Shown: positions 16,227 through 26,110 of the stretch, one piece after another
How positions within the stretch are numbered: the first letter of the stretch is position 1
Layout of the letters: each line of letters begins with the position of its first letter
Source: Brucella gallinifaecis
GTDB lineage: Bacteria > Pseudomonadota > Alphaproteobacteria > Rhizobiales > Rhizobiaceae
DNA: 64,000 nt
NCBI RefSeq assembly: GCF_006476605.1
Contig: NZ_ML636802.1
Span: forward strand, 342,032-406,031
Direction: 5' to 3'
Notes under the pieces: model-generated
Seen by the model: the letters and a program-made list of their open reading frames with translations, nothing else
Told to the model about the DNA's origin: nothing
Database searches by the model: none
Translations under genes and position numbers: made by a program

Positions 16227-16781
16227 ATGAACTGGACAGATGAGCGCGTCGAACTGCTTAAGAAATTATGGAATGATGGCTTGAGCGCGAGCCAGATCGC
16301 AGCACAGCTTGGTGGCGTCAGCCGTAACGCAGTGATCGGCAAAGTGCACCGCCTTAAACTCTCAGGCCGCGGCAAAACCACGACCGCGGCTCCGCGCAGT
16401 AAAAAAGTCAACACTGTGGCAGCGACACCACGTCCGGCAGCAACAAGCACCAGCAATGGTGCAAGCCGTCCACAGGCGAGCACAACCATTCGCACAGCGA
16501 CCGTTACGCAGACCGTTGGTGCCGCAGCGCTTCAGATGGACTATGTAGCCGATGCCGTGACAGAACGTGTCATTCGCCCGGAATCTGACGTGGTTGTTCC
16601 AATCTCGCGCAAGTTGACACTTTTGCAGCTGAGCGAACGCACCTGCAAATGGCCTATCGGCGATCCGCTTAATGAAGATTTCCACTTCTGCGGCAGCGAA
16701 TCCGGTGAATCCAGCCCCTATTGCGGCTACCACTCGAAACTTGCTTTCCAGCCAACGGCAGAACGTCGCCGCGCACGCTGA
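16227..16781 (+). CDS. gcrA: GcrA cell cycle regulator
   Basis: GcrA binds sigma-70 RNA polymerase and CcrM-methylated GANTC DNA and drives S-phase gene expression in alphaproteobacteria. The 184 residues begin with the conserved MNWTDERVELLKKLWNDGLSASQIAAQLGGVSRNAVIGKVHRLKLSGR DNA-binding helix-turn-helix (about 1-50), then a low-complexity Thr/Ala linker, and the C-terminal sigma-binding domain with LLQLSERTCKWPIGDP and DFHFCGSES...PYCGYHSKLAFQP. The ATG at 16227 is used; upstream codons start at a TTG inside the leader. An intrinsic terminator follows. Confidence 0.97.
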   Translation: MNWTDERVELLKKLWNDGLSASQIAAQLGGVSRNAVIGKVHRLKLSGRGKTTTAAPRSKKVNTVAATPRPAATSTSNGASRPQASTTIRTATVTQTVGAAALQMDYVADAVTERVIRPESDVVVPISRKLTLLQLSERTCKWPIGDPLNEDFHFCGSESGESSPYCGYHSKLAFQPTAERRRAR

Positions 16782-16807
16782 TCCGTTACACCAGCGTTTA
16801 TAATTCA

Positions 16808-16839
16808 AACCCCGGCAGCTTTTGGCTCCGGGGTTTTTC
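16808..16839 (+). terminator. Terminator of gcrA
   Basis: AACCCCGG (16808-16815) pairs with CCGGGGTT (16828-16835) and is followed by a T-run to 16838. It also precedes the convergent phoR end. Confidence 0.9.
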
Positions 16840-16860
16840 TTTGCTCGCATCTAGAGCCGG

Positions 16861-18150
16861 CTATGCCCTCTTTGGCAAACGCACCACAAAGGTGGACCCT
16901 TCGCCAAGCTGCGAACGCACGACAAGACGCCCCCGATGGCGGGCCAGAATATGCTTGACGATAGCAAGCCCCAGCCCCGTACCCTTCTGTGCACGGCTCG
17001 TCTCGACATCGATGCGATAGAAACGCTCCGTCAGACGCGGCAGATGTTCAGGCGCGATGCCCGGCCCAAAATCCTGCACCGACACGACAATTTCAGATGA
17101 AGTTTCCGTTTTCTCTTCATCAAGCCGCAAAATAACGCGCTTGCCGCCCTGTCCGTATTTACAGGCATTTTCAACCAGATTCTGGAAAACCTGAATAAGC
17201 TCGTCGCGCGTGCCCGTGACATTGAGCGGATAATCAGGCAGATGCCGCTCGATCACCACCTCAAGACCTTGCGCCAGCGGGGTCAATGTATCTGCCACAT
17301 GATTGAGCACTGCCGTCATGTCCACACATTCGCTGACAGCCAGATGTGCGCGCATTTCAAGCCGCGATAATGACAACAGGTCATCAATCAGCCGCGACAT
17401 GCGTTCAGCCTGTTTTTGCATGATGCCAAGGAAACGCTCGCGTGCACCCGCATCATTGCGTGCGGGGCCTTGCAGGGTTTCAATAAACCCAAGCAGAGAC
17501 GCCAGTGGCGTGCGCAGCTCATGGCTTGCATTGGCAATAAAATCTGATCGCATGCGATCAATCCGGCGTGTTTCACTTTGATCGCGAAACAGAAGAACAA
17601 ACAGTTCCGGCTTGCCATCAGGCCCACGCAGCACCTTCGCCATAGCCTTGTACCAGCGATCAATCGGCACACGCTCGAAATAATCGATGCTGCGTGGTTC
17701 GCCATCGGCAATGATACCCTGGATAAGCGTGTGCATCTCCGGTGCACGAAAGCGCAGATAAAGCCCTGTATCCTTTTGCAAGGACTGAAAGGCTTCCCGG
17801 GCTGAAGCATTGGCGAAGAGGACCGTCGCACGATGGTCAAAGACAATCATTGGGTCCGTAAGCAGGTCTGCAAGACGCTGGCCGGAAACATTATCCATCT
17901 CGCTGACATTGCGCACGCTTTGCGGCTTTTGCTCAATGACATCGTCGGTCGTAGCACTTGCAACCCAGATTGCACCAATAACAACCAGAAAAAGCACCGC
18001 AATGCGAAACCATAAGGGCAGATCCAGCACCATGATACAGATGACGACGACAAGACTTGCAATCAGTACACCACGGACCCTGAGAAGCGGCGCGAAAAAA
18101 GATTCATCCGCTCTCGCACTGGACATATCCTGATTGTTCTTTTCACTCAT
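16861..18150 (-). CDS. phoR: Phosphate regulon sensor kinase PhoR-like
   Basis: A 429-residue membrane histidine kinase. Two adjacent membrane helices lie at about 27-47 and 48-66, a PAS domain at 90-195 (LADLLTDPMIVFDHRATVLFANASAREAF; FVLLFRDQSETRRIDRM), the H-box FIANASHELRTPL with phospho-acceptor His210, the N-box QNLVENACKYG, and G boxes FGPGIAPEHLPRLTERFYRID and GTGLGLAIVKHI. This order matches PhoR, which senses phosphate through PstSCAB/PhoU and phosphorylates PhoB. Neither phoB nor pst is in the window; on the minus strand they would be expected to the left, where gcrA is found instead. The ppk2 gene next to it supports a phosphate role. Its ribosome site GAGAGAAG lies in repeat-derived sequence. 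Confidence 0.85.
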   Translation of the reverse strand: MSEKNNQDMSSARADESFFAPLLRVRGVLIASLVVVICIMVLDLPLWFRIAVLFLVVIGAIWVASATTDDVIEQKPQSVRNVSEMDNVSGQRLADLLTDPMIVFDHRATVLFANASAREAFQSLQKDTGLYLRFRAPEMHTLIQGIIADGEPRSIDYFERVPIDRWYKAMAKVLRGPDGKPELFVLLFRDQSETRRIDRMRSDFIANASHELRTPLASLLGFIETLQGPARNDAGARERFLGIMQKQAERMSRLIDDLLSLSRLEMRAHLAVSECVDMTAVLNHVADTLTPLAQGLEVVIERHLPDYPLNVTGTRDELIQVFQNLVENACKYGQGGKRVILRLDEEKTETSSEIVVSVQDFGPGIAPEHLPRLTERFYRIDVETSRAQKGTGLGLAIVKHILARHRGRLVVRSQLGEGSTFVVRLPKRA

Positions 18151-18152
18151 TC

Positions 18153-18222
18153 TGACTTCTCTCAGTTATTTAACGCGCATCTTATCCGAAAATCGTTTCA
18201 CACTTTACGCAATGTGCCCTGA
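18153..18222. repeat. Degenerate copy of the argD-type palindromic repeat
   Basis: TGACTTCTCTC (18153-18163) equals the spacer of the 59-bp array, and CGCATCTTATCCGAAAATCG (from 18175) is the left half of its unit. The right half (CACTTTACGCAATGTGC) has decayed. It sits between divergent phoR and ppk2. Confidence 0.75.
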
Positions 18223-18348
18223 AGCGCGGCCAGTGCGAAATCCAGTGCTGCGTCCTTTACGTCCGTCACAAACAGCCCATATCATGTAAACAACATCTAT
18301 GGGCATGATTTGAAACATGCCATTATCTATAGACCAAAGGAGCTTGCA

Positions 18349-19296
18349 GTGGGTGACAGTTCAAAGACAGCTAACAAAAAGAATGCAGACAAAGACCTCA
18401 TCAAGCCCATCAAGCTGAAGATTGGCGGCAAAACGCAAAAATTCGATATCAATGATCCGAAGCTGCGAGACTGGATCGAAGATAATGCGCTGCAATCGGG
18501 CGGCTATCCCTATCCTGAAAAAATGAAGACCAAGGATTATGAGGAAACGCTGGAACGGTTGCAGATTGAGCTGGTGAAGCTGCAATATTGGCTTCAGAAC
18601 ACAGGCGGGCGTGTGATCTGCGTTTTCGAGGGACGCGACGCTGCCGGCAAGGGCGGTACGATTTTCACCCTTCGCCAATTCATGAACCCGCGCACAGCAC
18701 GCAATGTCGCCTTGCCAAAACCCACCGAAACCGAACGCGGCCAATGGTACTTCCAGCGCTATGCTCAGCACTTTCCGACTTCAGGTGAATTCGTCACTTT
18801 CGACCGTTCCTGGTATAATCGTGCAGGTGTCGAGCGCGTCATGGGTTTCTGCACGCCGCAACAGCTTGAAATCTTCCTGACAGAGACCCCTGATTTTGAA
18901 CGCATGGTGGTGACAGAAGGCATTCATCTGTTCAAGTTCTGGCTGGATATTGGCCAGGAAATGCAGCTCAAGCGCTTTCATGAACGCCGCCACAGCCCGC
19001 TCAAGAGCTGGAAATTTTCGCCCATGGACGTGGCCGGAATTTCGCGCTGGGATGATTATTCAGCGGCGCTGCAAACCATGCTGACGCGAACCGATACCGG
19101 TTATGCGCCATGGACCATCATCCGTTCCAACGACAAAAGACGCGCCCGGCTTGCAGCCATCCGACGCGTCCTGCTAACCTTGCCCTATGAAGATCGCAAT
19201 CTCGAAGCGATAGGGCCGGAAGATCAGTCCATTATTGGTCGGGGCGCTGAATTTCTTGCATCCAGCACGGAGACGCTCTCTTCTTCCGGTACATAA
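18349..19296 (+). CDS. ppk2: Polyphosphate kinase 2
   Basis: PPK2 transfers phosphate between polyphosphate and nucleoside di- or monophosphates. The 315 residues hold the family core: YPYPEKM before the helix bundle, Walker A in [17 protein letters not shown] (about 93-109), then [27 protein letters not shown] (Walker B and lid), and [16 protein letters not shown]. It is a one-domain enzyme of usual length. The GTG at 18349 is chosen because AAGGAG lies six bases before it; the frame is open to a TTG at 18310. The last 73 bases overlap the end of the glycosyltransferase gene on the other strand. It is divergent from phoR, in keeping with phosphate control. Confidence 0.93.
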   Translation: MGDSSKTANKKNADKDLIKPIKLKIGGKTQKFDINDPKLRDWIEDNALQSGGYPYPEKMKTKDYEETLERLQIELVKLQYWLQNTGGRVICVFEGRDAAGKGGTIFTLRQFMNPRTARNVALPKPTETERGQWYFQRYAQHFPTSGEFVTFDRSWYNRAGVERVMGFCTPQQLEIFLTETPDFERMVVTEGIHLFKFWLDIGQEMQLKRFHERRHSPLKSWKFSPMDVAGISRWDDYSAALQTMLTRTDTGYAPWTIIRSNDKRRARLAAIRRVLLTLPYEDRNLEAIGPEDQSIIGRGAEFLASSTETLSSSGT

Positions 19297-21119
19297 AACA
19301 GACTTGGCTGGTGCGGTGTTTTCTCCCACAGATGTGGTCTTCGCACCAGCTGCCACAATGCCCGCCATGCGGACACAGATATCAACACCCAATATACCGG
19401 AATGGCCAGAATATAAAAATAGCCGCCCAGCTCAGTCGGCTCCATGGTTTTAAGCCCAAGGACATAAAAGCTCAGATAGGCAAGCAGGATATTCAGCGCA
19501 TCAATGCGCAGCAGCCACAGATTATCAGTCGTAAGCGGAGCGAACATCATGCTGGCAAGCAGTAGCGCTATGGTCATAAGCATGAAAATATGCAAAAGCG
19601 CCGAGCCTATAATGCCCAGCATATAGATCTGGTTGATGGTAAACCGCCACCAGCCCAGTTCACGCGATGCCGCATAGGGATTGCGCCCATGCACAAGCCA
19701 TGTCTGCATCCAGCCTTTTATCCAGCGTGTCCTCTGCTTGTTCCAGACACTGTAATCGCTGGGCGCATCTTCAATCGTGCCCCGGCTGATCACATCAACC
19801 CGATAACCAAAACGTGCCAGCCGCAAGCCAAGATCCGCGTCTTCTGTGACATTATATGCATCCCATCCGCCAACCTCATCCAGAGATGAGCGGCGAAAAT
19901 GATTGGATGTGCCACCCAGCGGAATAACCAGCCCCTGCGATGCAAGCCATGGTAAAAGCCCACGGAAAAGCGTTGCATATTCAAATGCAAACATACGGGT
20001 CAGCAGATTTTCCCGGAAATTGCCAATAATGAGTGGCGCCTGAACGCAGGCAAGCGCCATGCCATCACGTTCAAATTTCTGCCATGCTTCCAGAAGTTGA
20101 TCCGGGTGTGGCCGGTCCTCGGCGTCAAAAATCGCAACAAACTCACCACGGGTGAACTGCAATGCATAATTCAACGCTTTTGGTTTTGTTCTCGGCCCCC
20201 CTGAAGGAACCAGGACAAGCTCGAAATTGCGCGGTAATTTCCTGCTGCGCAGGGCCGCAATCGTATCAAAGTCGTCTTTCTCACAAACCAGCTTGATATC
20301 CAGTTTGCTGCGTGGCCAATTCAACTGATCAAGGGCCGCAACAAGCTGTCCCACAACGGCCTGTTCACGATAAAGCGGAACAAGAACTGAATAAACAGGC
20401 ATGTCACTCTTGTTATATGCCCGTATCTTCGTCAATTGAAGCCGACGACTGGACGCTGCAGCAAATAATCTAATGAGCACGCACCCAAAAAAGAATAACG
20501 TCACGCAAGCATGAAGCATCAGCATTGTTTTTGTTGGCCAGTTCACGATACAAACAACAAAAGCATAAAGCCCCATTGCGATCATGAATGCCTGCGGCGT
20601 ATTCAGAACCCGGGATGCGGAGAAGAATTGCGGCGTCATGGAATGCGCACGCGAAATCAGTTCCCTCTGGTGGCGTTGCTGCAAAATTTTCCTCAGAAGA
20701 GAGGGCGTGCAAATCCTTATGCGGCTGCGTAATTGAGGTGATTGACGCAGATGCTCGGCAAGCCTGCCAATCCGCTGTTCACTGGGTGCAAGATAAAGCT
20801 GACTGGCACCATCCTGCCCCAGTACCATCACTTCACGCGCTTCAGCCAGAATTGATAGCGTTTCTTCTCCAGAAACAAATATTCGTGACGGGAGAATCTC
20901 TTCTGTGAATGAAAGTTCAAGATAATCCGCAATTGCCTGAAAAAGCAGCGTCTCCGAAACAGCTGGCATATGCAAAATTTCTTGCGAAAAACTGGTACCG
21001 TTTGTTTTCGCAGCTTCATAAGCTCTTTTAAGGCAATCACGCGACACACCGCGTTGCGCCAATCTGGCAGATATGGCTGTGCATACCCCCAGATCGAATA
21101 TATTCGATCCGTCACTCAT
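19224..21119 (-). CDS. Membrane glycosyltransferase family 2 with T2SSE/MshEN-like N-terminal domain
   Basis: A 631-residue inner-membrane GT-2 enzyme, probably a processive polysaccharide synthase. Residues 10-145 resemble the N-terminal domain of type II secretion ATPases (MshEN): [20 protein letters not shown], then [28 protein letters not shown]. Helices follow at about 176-196 and 199-219, then the catalytic domain with [16 protein letters not shown] (332-335), TSNHF (404-408), EDADLGLRL (426-434) and QRTRW (462-466), which are the D, DxD, ED and QxxRW signatures. About four helices close the protein. Some MshEN domains bind cyclic di-GMP, so allosteric control is possible but not shown. 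The product polymer is unknown. It overlaps ppk2 tail to tail by 73 bases. Confidence 0.88.
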   Translation of the reverse strand: MSDGSNIFDLGVCTAISARLAQRGVSRDCLKRAYEAAKTNGTSFSQEILHMPAVSETLLFQAIADYLELSFTEEILPSRIFVSGEETLSILAEAREVMVLGQDGASQLYLAPSEQRIGRLAEHLRQSPQLRSRIRICTPSLLRKILQQRHQRELISRAHSMTPQFFSASRVLNTPQAFMIAMGLYAFVVCIVNWPTKTMLMLHACVTLFFFGCVLIRLFAAASSRRLQLTKIRAYNKSDMPVYSVLVPLYREQAVVGQLVAALDQLNWPRSKLDIKLVCEKDDFDTIAALRSRKLPRNFELVLVPSGGPRTKPKALNYALQFTRGEFVAIFDAEDRPHPDQLLEAWQKFERDGMALACVQAPLIIGNFRENLLTRMFAFEYATLFRGLLPWLASQGLVIPLGGTSNHFRRSSLDEVGGWDAYNVTEDADLGLRLARFGYRVDVISRGTIEDAPSDYSVWNKQRTRWIKGWMQTWLVHGRNPYAASRELGWWRFTINQIYMLGIIGSALLHIFMLMTIALLLASMMFAPLTTDNLWLLRIDALNILLAYLSFYVLGLKTMEPTELGGYFYILAIPVYWVLISVSAWRALWQLVRRPHLWEKTPHQPSLFYVPEEESVSVLDARNSAPRPIMD

Positions 21120-21481
21120 AGTACCCCCGCACTACTACTGAACTTATTTTATTGTTTATTATTGAATTGCAAATTTATTTTGCACTAAATTAGTGCATTT
21201 GTATTTATATAGCTAAAATCAATCTAGACTATCAAATAAAAAATACAAACATTATTATTAACAATATTGTAAAACACTTGTTTATTAGTGTTTAATACAT
21301 AAAATGCAAAATTAAAATCAATTTAATCTAAATTATTATAATCGCTAGATAATTTCATTTTTAAAAGTGTTTTTGCAGTATATTTTAATCTCAATGAATG
21401 CGATCAAAGTTTCATGCATCCTGTGTTTCTACCAGCTCATATTAACGCTATCTTATAAGATAGAGCTCAAGATAAAATGCA
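21120..21481. other. AT-rich intergenic region, 362 bases
   Basis: This divergent gap between the glycosyltransferase and the solute-binding protein is strikingly rich in A and T compared with its neighbours, with many TA steps and A/T runs (21160-21380). No coding frame with a ribosome site is seen. Both flanking promoters must lie here; the composition is of the kind bound by silencing proteins such as MucR in Rhizobiales, which is inference. Confidence 0.7.
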
Positions 21482-22327
21482 ATGAGACCACATCTTTTCA
21501 GTGCAGCGTTTATAATGTTCTGGCTTTCGGCATGCCTGCCTGCCAGCACCCAGAACCTGCCCCAGTTTCCTGCGTTTTTTAACCCCAAAGAACGGCTGGC
21601 CTTGCCATCCTTACGGGGAATGGACAGACTGCGCTTTATCACCACGCTCGATTTCCCGCCTTTCAATGCTCTCAACAATGCGGGGCAGCTTTCAGGTTAC
21701 AATGTGGACCTTGCCAAGGCGCTTTGCGATCAGATGAAATTAAACGACATTTGCCAGATTGAGGCAGCGCCATGGAACGAGATTATCTCCAAACTGGAAA
21801 ATGGTGAGGCTGAAGCCATTATTGCAGGCTTGAGCATCAATGCGCAAAATCGCGAGAAGTTTCTGTTCACACAACCCTATCTGCGTCTGCCAGCCCGTTT
21901 CATGACAAAAAAGACAAGTGGCTTCACTGATAGAGCTGCTGTTGCAACCAAAGGCAAAAATGTCGGTGTCATAAGCGACACAGCGCATGAACAAGTGCTG
22001 AAGACTTATTTCCCTGACGCTGTTGCAAAAGCCTATCCTGACAGAGAAAAGCTGCTACAAGCCCTGCAAAAGGATGAAATTATCGCAGCATTTGACGATG
22101 GAATGACCCTATCGTTCTGGCTCGCAAGTGATGAAGCAAATGATTGCTGCGCATTTGCAGGCGGGCCTTATCTCGCACCGCAATATCTGGGATCAGGCCT
22201 GAGCATCGCCGTCGCGCACAAGGACGCAGCCCTTGCAAGCGCCTTCAACCACGCGCTTCAATCCCTGCAACAGCAGGGAAAACTGACCGAGCTTTATCTG
22301 CGCTATTTTCCAAACAGTTTTTATTGA
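21482..22327 (+). CDS. Amino-acid-type solute-binding lipoprotein (SBP family 3)
   Basis: A 281-residue periplasmic binding protein. A short signal ends in the lipobox LSAC (residues 15-18), so it is likely anchored in a membrane. The body shows the family 3 fold: LRFITTLDFPPFNALNNAGQLSGYNVDLAKALCDQM, WNEIISKLENGEAEAIIAGLSI, the R-containing REKFLFTQPYLRLPARF, and GVISDTAHEQVLKTYFP. A linker of about 25 residues follows the lipobox. No ABC permease or ATPase gene is adjacent, so it is an orphan receptor here. Candidates for the ligand are amino acids or opine-like compounds. It lies in an AT-rich area with the 54-residue membrane protein downstream. Confidence 0.88.
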   Translation: MRPHLFSAAFIMFWLSACLPASTQNLPQFPAFFNPKERLALPSLRGMDRLRFITTLDFPPFNALNNAGQLSGYNVDLAKALCDQMKLNDICQIEAAPWNEIISKLENGEAEAIIAGLSINAQNREKFLFTQPYLRLPARFMTKKTSGFTDRAAVATKGKNVGVISDTAHEQVLKTYFPDAVAKAYPDREKLLQALQKDEIIAAFDDGMTLSFWLASDEANDCCAFAGGPYLAPQYLGSGLSIAVAHKDAALASAFNHALQSLQQQGKLTELYLRYFPNSFY

Positions 22328-22659
22328 ATCAAAAGACCTTGTCTTTCTTTTCAACCCATCAGCTGTTTCGACAAGCGGTATGCGTGCCATTTTGTCGCAT
22401 GGCAATTCGCGGTTCCAGCTGAATTTTCAGTCATTATTGAAATGATCGACTTTTCGATACTTACAGTATTAAAGTAAAATTATTTAAAATCATAATATTG
22501 AATGGCAATTCATTAAATTCATCAGCACATAAATTGTCATATATCCGAAAATTCAGGTCGCTTCTACCATATATTATAAATATTTCCAGAGATTTATTGC
22601 CTCTTGTAGATTTTTTCTTTTCACTGATAATAAAAAATGAGGAGAAGGAGGAATTATTC
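22328..22659. other. AT-rich intergenic stretch before the small membrane protein
   Basis: The 332 bases hold no convincing gene. The second half (22440-22650) is very A/T rich and would carry the promoter of the small gene at 22660. I see no repeat of the RIME type here. Confidence 0.5.
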
Positions 22660-22824
22660 ATGTACCAGGGCATCAGTACTCATTGGCACAAAACTCCTGC
22701 AAAGGCACAGCGCTCACCACACGAAGCCACATATGTATTCTTCGGGATATTTCTGGCGTGCCTTACAGTTCCAGCGGCAATCATCCTTTGGGCAATAGCT
22801 CAGGGAATAATGGCCCATTTTTAA
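22660..22824 (+). CDS. Small single-pass membrane protein, 54 residues
   Basis: This gene is supported by an exceptionally good ribosome site (AGGAGAAGGAGG, nine bases before the ATG at 22660) and by a terminator 33 bases after its stop. The protein starts MYQGISTHWHKTPAKAQRS, a basic soluble head, followed by one hydrophobic helix (YVFFGIFLACLTVPAAIILWAIAQGIM, about 25-51). The topology suggests the N-terminus in the cytosol. Nothing in it resembles a toxin family that I can name with confidence. It stands as its own transcription unit between the orphan solute-binding protein and the bepE end. Confidence 0.75.
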   Translation: MYQGISTHWHKTPAKAQRSPHEATYVFFGIFLACLTVPAAIILWAIAQGIMAHF

Positions 22825-22856
22825 AATTTGTTTCTGAAATTTTGTATCAATAAAAC

Positions 22857-22885
22857 AAAGCCCCGCTCCATGAGCGGGGCTTTTT
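22857..22885 (+). terminator. Terminator of the 54-residue membrane protein gene
   Basis: AAAGCCCCGCTC (22857-22868) pairs with GAGCGGGGCTTT (22872-22883), followed by T to 22885. Confidence 0.95.
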
Positions 22886-22917
22886 ACATCAATGCTTTTA
22901 CATCTATGCAAGAGTTT

Positions 22918-22956
22918 CCCCGGGCTTGCCATGTTCATGCCCGGGGATCTTTTTTT
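22918..22956. terminator. Hairpin between the small gene and bepE
   Basis: CCCCGGGC (22918-22925 region) pairs with GCCCGGGG (22942-22949) and is followed on the plus strand by TCTTTTTTT. It lies a few bases beyond the bepE stop; on the minus strand the T tract is poor. Confidence 0.75.
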
Positions 22957-25900
22957 ACTGCGTCGAGCCGTTGCCTTCACCGGTTGCGGCCGGTGCTACA
23001 GCGACATCATTCGGGCGCTTCTTAGGCGGCTTGCGTGCAATCAGGCTATAGAACATCGGGATGAAGAAGGTCGCGACAAAAGTTGCAACCAACATACCAC
23101 CGATAACGCCAGTACCGATTGAGTGACGGCTTGCTGAACCCGCACCCGTGCTGATTGCCAGCGGAACCACACCAAGGATAAACGCCAGCGACGTCATCAC
23201 AATCGGGCGGAAACGCAAGCGTGCAGCTTCGGCAGCAGCCTCAATTGCCGATTTTCCCTCTTCGCGTTGCAAGACGGCAAATTCGACGATCAGAATCGCA
23301 TTCTTCGCCGCAAGACCTATCAGCGTCACCATACCAATCTGGAAGTAGACATCATTGGTCAGACCACGCAGATAGGTTGCAAGAAGTGCACCAAAGATAG
23401 CGAATGGCACAGCCGTGATAACAGCCAGCGGCAGGCTCCAGCGCTCATACTGGGCAGCAAGGATCAGGAACACCATGATCAAGCCAAAGATCATGGCCTG
23501 TGTGCCACTGCCGCTTGTCGAGACTTCCTGATAGGCTGAACCCGTCCAGGCAATCTGGAAACCCTGCGGCAGAACGTCTGCGGCCACTTCCTGCATGGCT
23601 TTGATAGCCTCGCCCGAAGTGTAGCCCGGCGCCGGATTACCCGTGACCTTGGCCGCATTAAACGCATTGAAACGCTCAAGCTGATCGGGGCCAACAATAC
23701 GCTTGACCGTCACCAGTGCATTCAATGGAATCATGCTGCCGGAATCCGCACGCACAAACACATGTTTGAGATCACTTGGATCGCGGCGGAATTCTGCTTC
23801 CGACTGCAAGTTGACCTGATAGTTACGGCCATAAAGCGTGAAGTCATTGACATAAACACTGCCGAATGTCGCCTGCATGGCCGTGAACACCGAATTAATC
23901 GGCACACCCATGGCCTTGGCTTTCTGACGATCAAGCTCAATGTCATATTGCGGCACATTCGGGTCGAAGGTTGTGCGAACGCCTGCAAGCTCAGGGCGCT
24001 TGTTCGCAGCTTCAACCAGAAGATTGGTCGCATTGGTCAAAGACTGAACACCACCGCCCGTACGATCCTGCACATAAAGTTCAAAACCGCCCGTCGTGCT
24101 AAGCCCCAGAATTGGCGGCGGGTTGAATGCCAGCACCATACCATCCTGAATGCCCGCATTCATGCCCATGATCGCACCGGGAAGATTACGCGCATCGACA
24201 TCAGGCGTTGTGCGTTCTTTCCAGTCTTTGAGCATGATGAACATTGTGCCGGCACTGGTTTTCAGACCGCCCGAAAGCAGATCAAAACCAGCAACCTCAA
24301 ACACGCTCTCAATGGCTGGATGCTTGCGGATATTGTTGCTCGCCTCATGCAGAACAGCACTTGTACGATCCAGCGATGCGGCAGGAGGCAGCACAGCCAC
24401 ACTGAACAAAAAGCCCTGATCTTCATCCGGCAACAGCGAACCCGGTACTTTTTCAAACAGATAATATGTACCACCCAGAATGCCGGCAAAAATCAACAGG
24501 CCAATCGAAGCACGCTTGAGAAGGAAGCGCACGCCGGTTGTATAACCGCTTGTCACCCGATCAAAGAAACGGTTGAAAATACGGAATGGCAGCATCGGCT
24601 CATGATGGCCGGGTTTGAGGATCAATGCGCAGAGTGCAGGCGTCAGCGTCAGAGCCACGACACCCGAAATCGTTACAGATATCGCAATGGTAACAGCAAA
24701 CTGCTTATACATTTCGCCGACCAGACCGCCCATGAAGGCGACCGGAATAAACACCGCACAGAGCACCAGAACAATTGCGATAACCGGGCCAGTCACTTCG
24801 CCCATTGCCTTGATCGCAGCTTCGCGAGGCGGCAATTTCTCGGTCGTCATGATGCGTTCGACGTTTTCCAGCACCACGATAGCATCATCCACCACGATAC
24901 CAATCGCCAGAACCAGACCGAACAATGTCAGCAGGTTGATAGAGAAGCCAAGCACATACATGCCTGCAAAGGTACCAATAATCGAGATCGGAACCGCGAT
25001 GACCGGAATAAGTGTTGCACGCCAGTTCTGAAGGAAGATGAAGACCACAAGAACAACGAGGATAATCGCCTCGATGAAAGTGTGGATCACTTCTTCCACC
25101 GACACCTTGATGAATTTGGTGGTGTCAAACGGAACCGAATAATCAATGCCTTCAGGGAAGCTGGCCTTGAGTTCCGTCATGCGGTGCTCAATCAGCTCCA
25201 TTGTGTTGAGCGCGTTTGCTCCGGGCTGAAGATAGATCGCAATAGGAACAGCAGGCGTACCATTGAGCGCACTGTCAACCAGATAGCTTTCCGTACCCAG
25301 CTCAACGCGTGCAATGTCCTTGAGAAGGAGTGTCGCCGCATTCTTATCAGAACGCAGGATAATATTTTCAAATGCACTCGCATCCGGCAGACGACCCTGC
25401 GTGGTTGCCGTATAGGTAAACGGTCCGGCCAGTGAGTCAGGCTGATCGCCAAAACGACCGGCGGCAAATTGTGCATTCTGTTCCTGAATAGCCGTCTGAA
25501 CATCTGATGGTGTCAGATTATATTGTGCAAGCTTGTCCGGGCGCAGCCAGATACGCATCGAATATTCAATATTACCAAGAATCTGGACATCGCCCACACC
25601 CGGCAAACGCTTGAGGTCATCAATAACGTTCAGGATCGCATAGTTGCCGACATAAGTACGGTCATAACGATCGCTGGTGGAGAACATCGCCACCATGCCG
25701 AGAATGGTGCTGGAACGCTTGTCGACGGTGACGCCAAGACGTTGCACTTCCTGTGGGAGCGACGAGGTTGCACGCTGCACACGGTTATTGACGTTAATCG
25801 TCGCCTGATCCGGGTCCGTACCCAGCGCGAAGGTTACGGTCAGCTGCATGGTGCCGCTGCCAAGGCTCGAGGACTGCATATAAAGCATGTTCTCGACGCC

Positions 25901-26110
25901 ATTGACCTGCTGCTCAAGCGGCGCTGCAACAGTTTGTGTCACCGTTTCAGCACTGGCGCCCGGATAGGTCGCACTGACAACCACCTGTGGCGGCGTCAAC
26001 TCGGGATATTGTGCAACAGGCAGAATCCGCATCGAAATGAGGCCTGCCAGCACAATGATGATGGAAATGACCGCCGCAAAAACCGGACGGTCGACAAAGA
26101 ACCTGTTCAT
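22955..26110 (-). CDS. bepE: RND multidrug efflux permease (HAE1, BepE-like)
   Basis: A 1051-residue inner-membrane RND pump, the normal length for AcrB/MexB-type transporters. It begins [26 protein letters not shown] and has the proton-relay helix [22 protein letters not shown] with paired aspartates, and the second-half helices after [22 protein letters not shown]. Porter domains include [15 protein letters not shown] and [18 protein letters not shown]. It acts with the adaptor encoded just upstream (four-base ATGA overlap) and an outer-membrane TolC-like channel encoded elsewhere. The gene order permease-adaptor with a divergent TetR gene fits bepE-bepD-bepR of Brucella, where the pump exports dyes, detergents and drugs. 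The exact paralogue is inferred from context. Confidence 0.9.
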   Translation of the reverse strand: MNRFFVDRPVFAAVISIIIVLAGLISMRILPVAQYPELTPPQVVVSATYPGASAETVTQTVAAPLEQQVNGVENMLYMQSSSLGSGTMQLTVTFALGTDPDQATINVNNRVQRATSSLPQEVQRLGVTVDKRSSTILGMVAMFSTSDRYDRTYVGNYAILNVIDDLKRLPGVGDVQILGNIEYSMRIWLRPDKLAQYNLTPSDVQTAIQEQNAQFAAGRFGDQPDSLAGPFTYTATTQGRLPDASAFENIILRSDKNAATLLLKDIARVELGTESYLVDSALNGTPAVPIAIYLQPGANALNTMELIEHRMTELKASFPEGIDYSVPFDTTKFIKVSVEEVIHTFIEAIILVVLVVFIFLQNWRATLIPVIAVPISIIGTFAGMYVLGFSINLLTLFGLVLAIGIVVDDAIVVLENVERIMTTEKLPPREAAIKAMGEVTGPVIAIVLVLCAVFIPVAFMGGLVGEMYKQFAVTIAISVTISGVVALTLTPALCALILKPGHHEPMLPFRIFNRFFDRVTSGYTTGVRFLLKRASIGLLIFAGILGGTYYLFEKVPGSLLPDEDQGFLFSVAVLPPAASLDRTSAVLHEASNNIRKHPAIESVFEVAGFDLLSGGLKTSAGTMFIMLKDWKERTTPDVDARNLPGAIMGMNAGIQDGMVLAFNPPPILGLSTTGGFELYVQDRTGGGVQSLTNATNLLVEAANKRPELAGVRTTFDPNVPQYDIELDRQKAKAMGVPINSVFTAMQATFGSVYVNDFTLYGRNYQVNLQSEAEFRRDPSDLKHVFVRADSGSMIPLNALVTVKRIVGPDQLERFNAFNAAKVTGNPAPGYTSGEAIKAMQEVAADVLPQGFQIAWTGSAYQEVSTSGSGTQAMIFGLIMVFLILAAQYERWSLPLAVITAVPFAIFGALLATYLRGLTNDVYFQIGMVTLIGLAAKNAILIVEFAVLQREEGKSAIEAAAEAARLRFRPIVMTSLAFILGVVPLAISTGAGSASRHSIGTGVIGGMLVATFVATFFIPMFYSLIARKPPKKRPNDVAVAPAATGEGNGSTQ

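Noticed and set aside
23762..25435. 557-codon open frame on the plus strand
   Set aside because: It is wholly antisense to bepE, has no ribosome site and an arginine/histidine/cysteine-rich composition typical of reverse-frame shadows.
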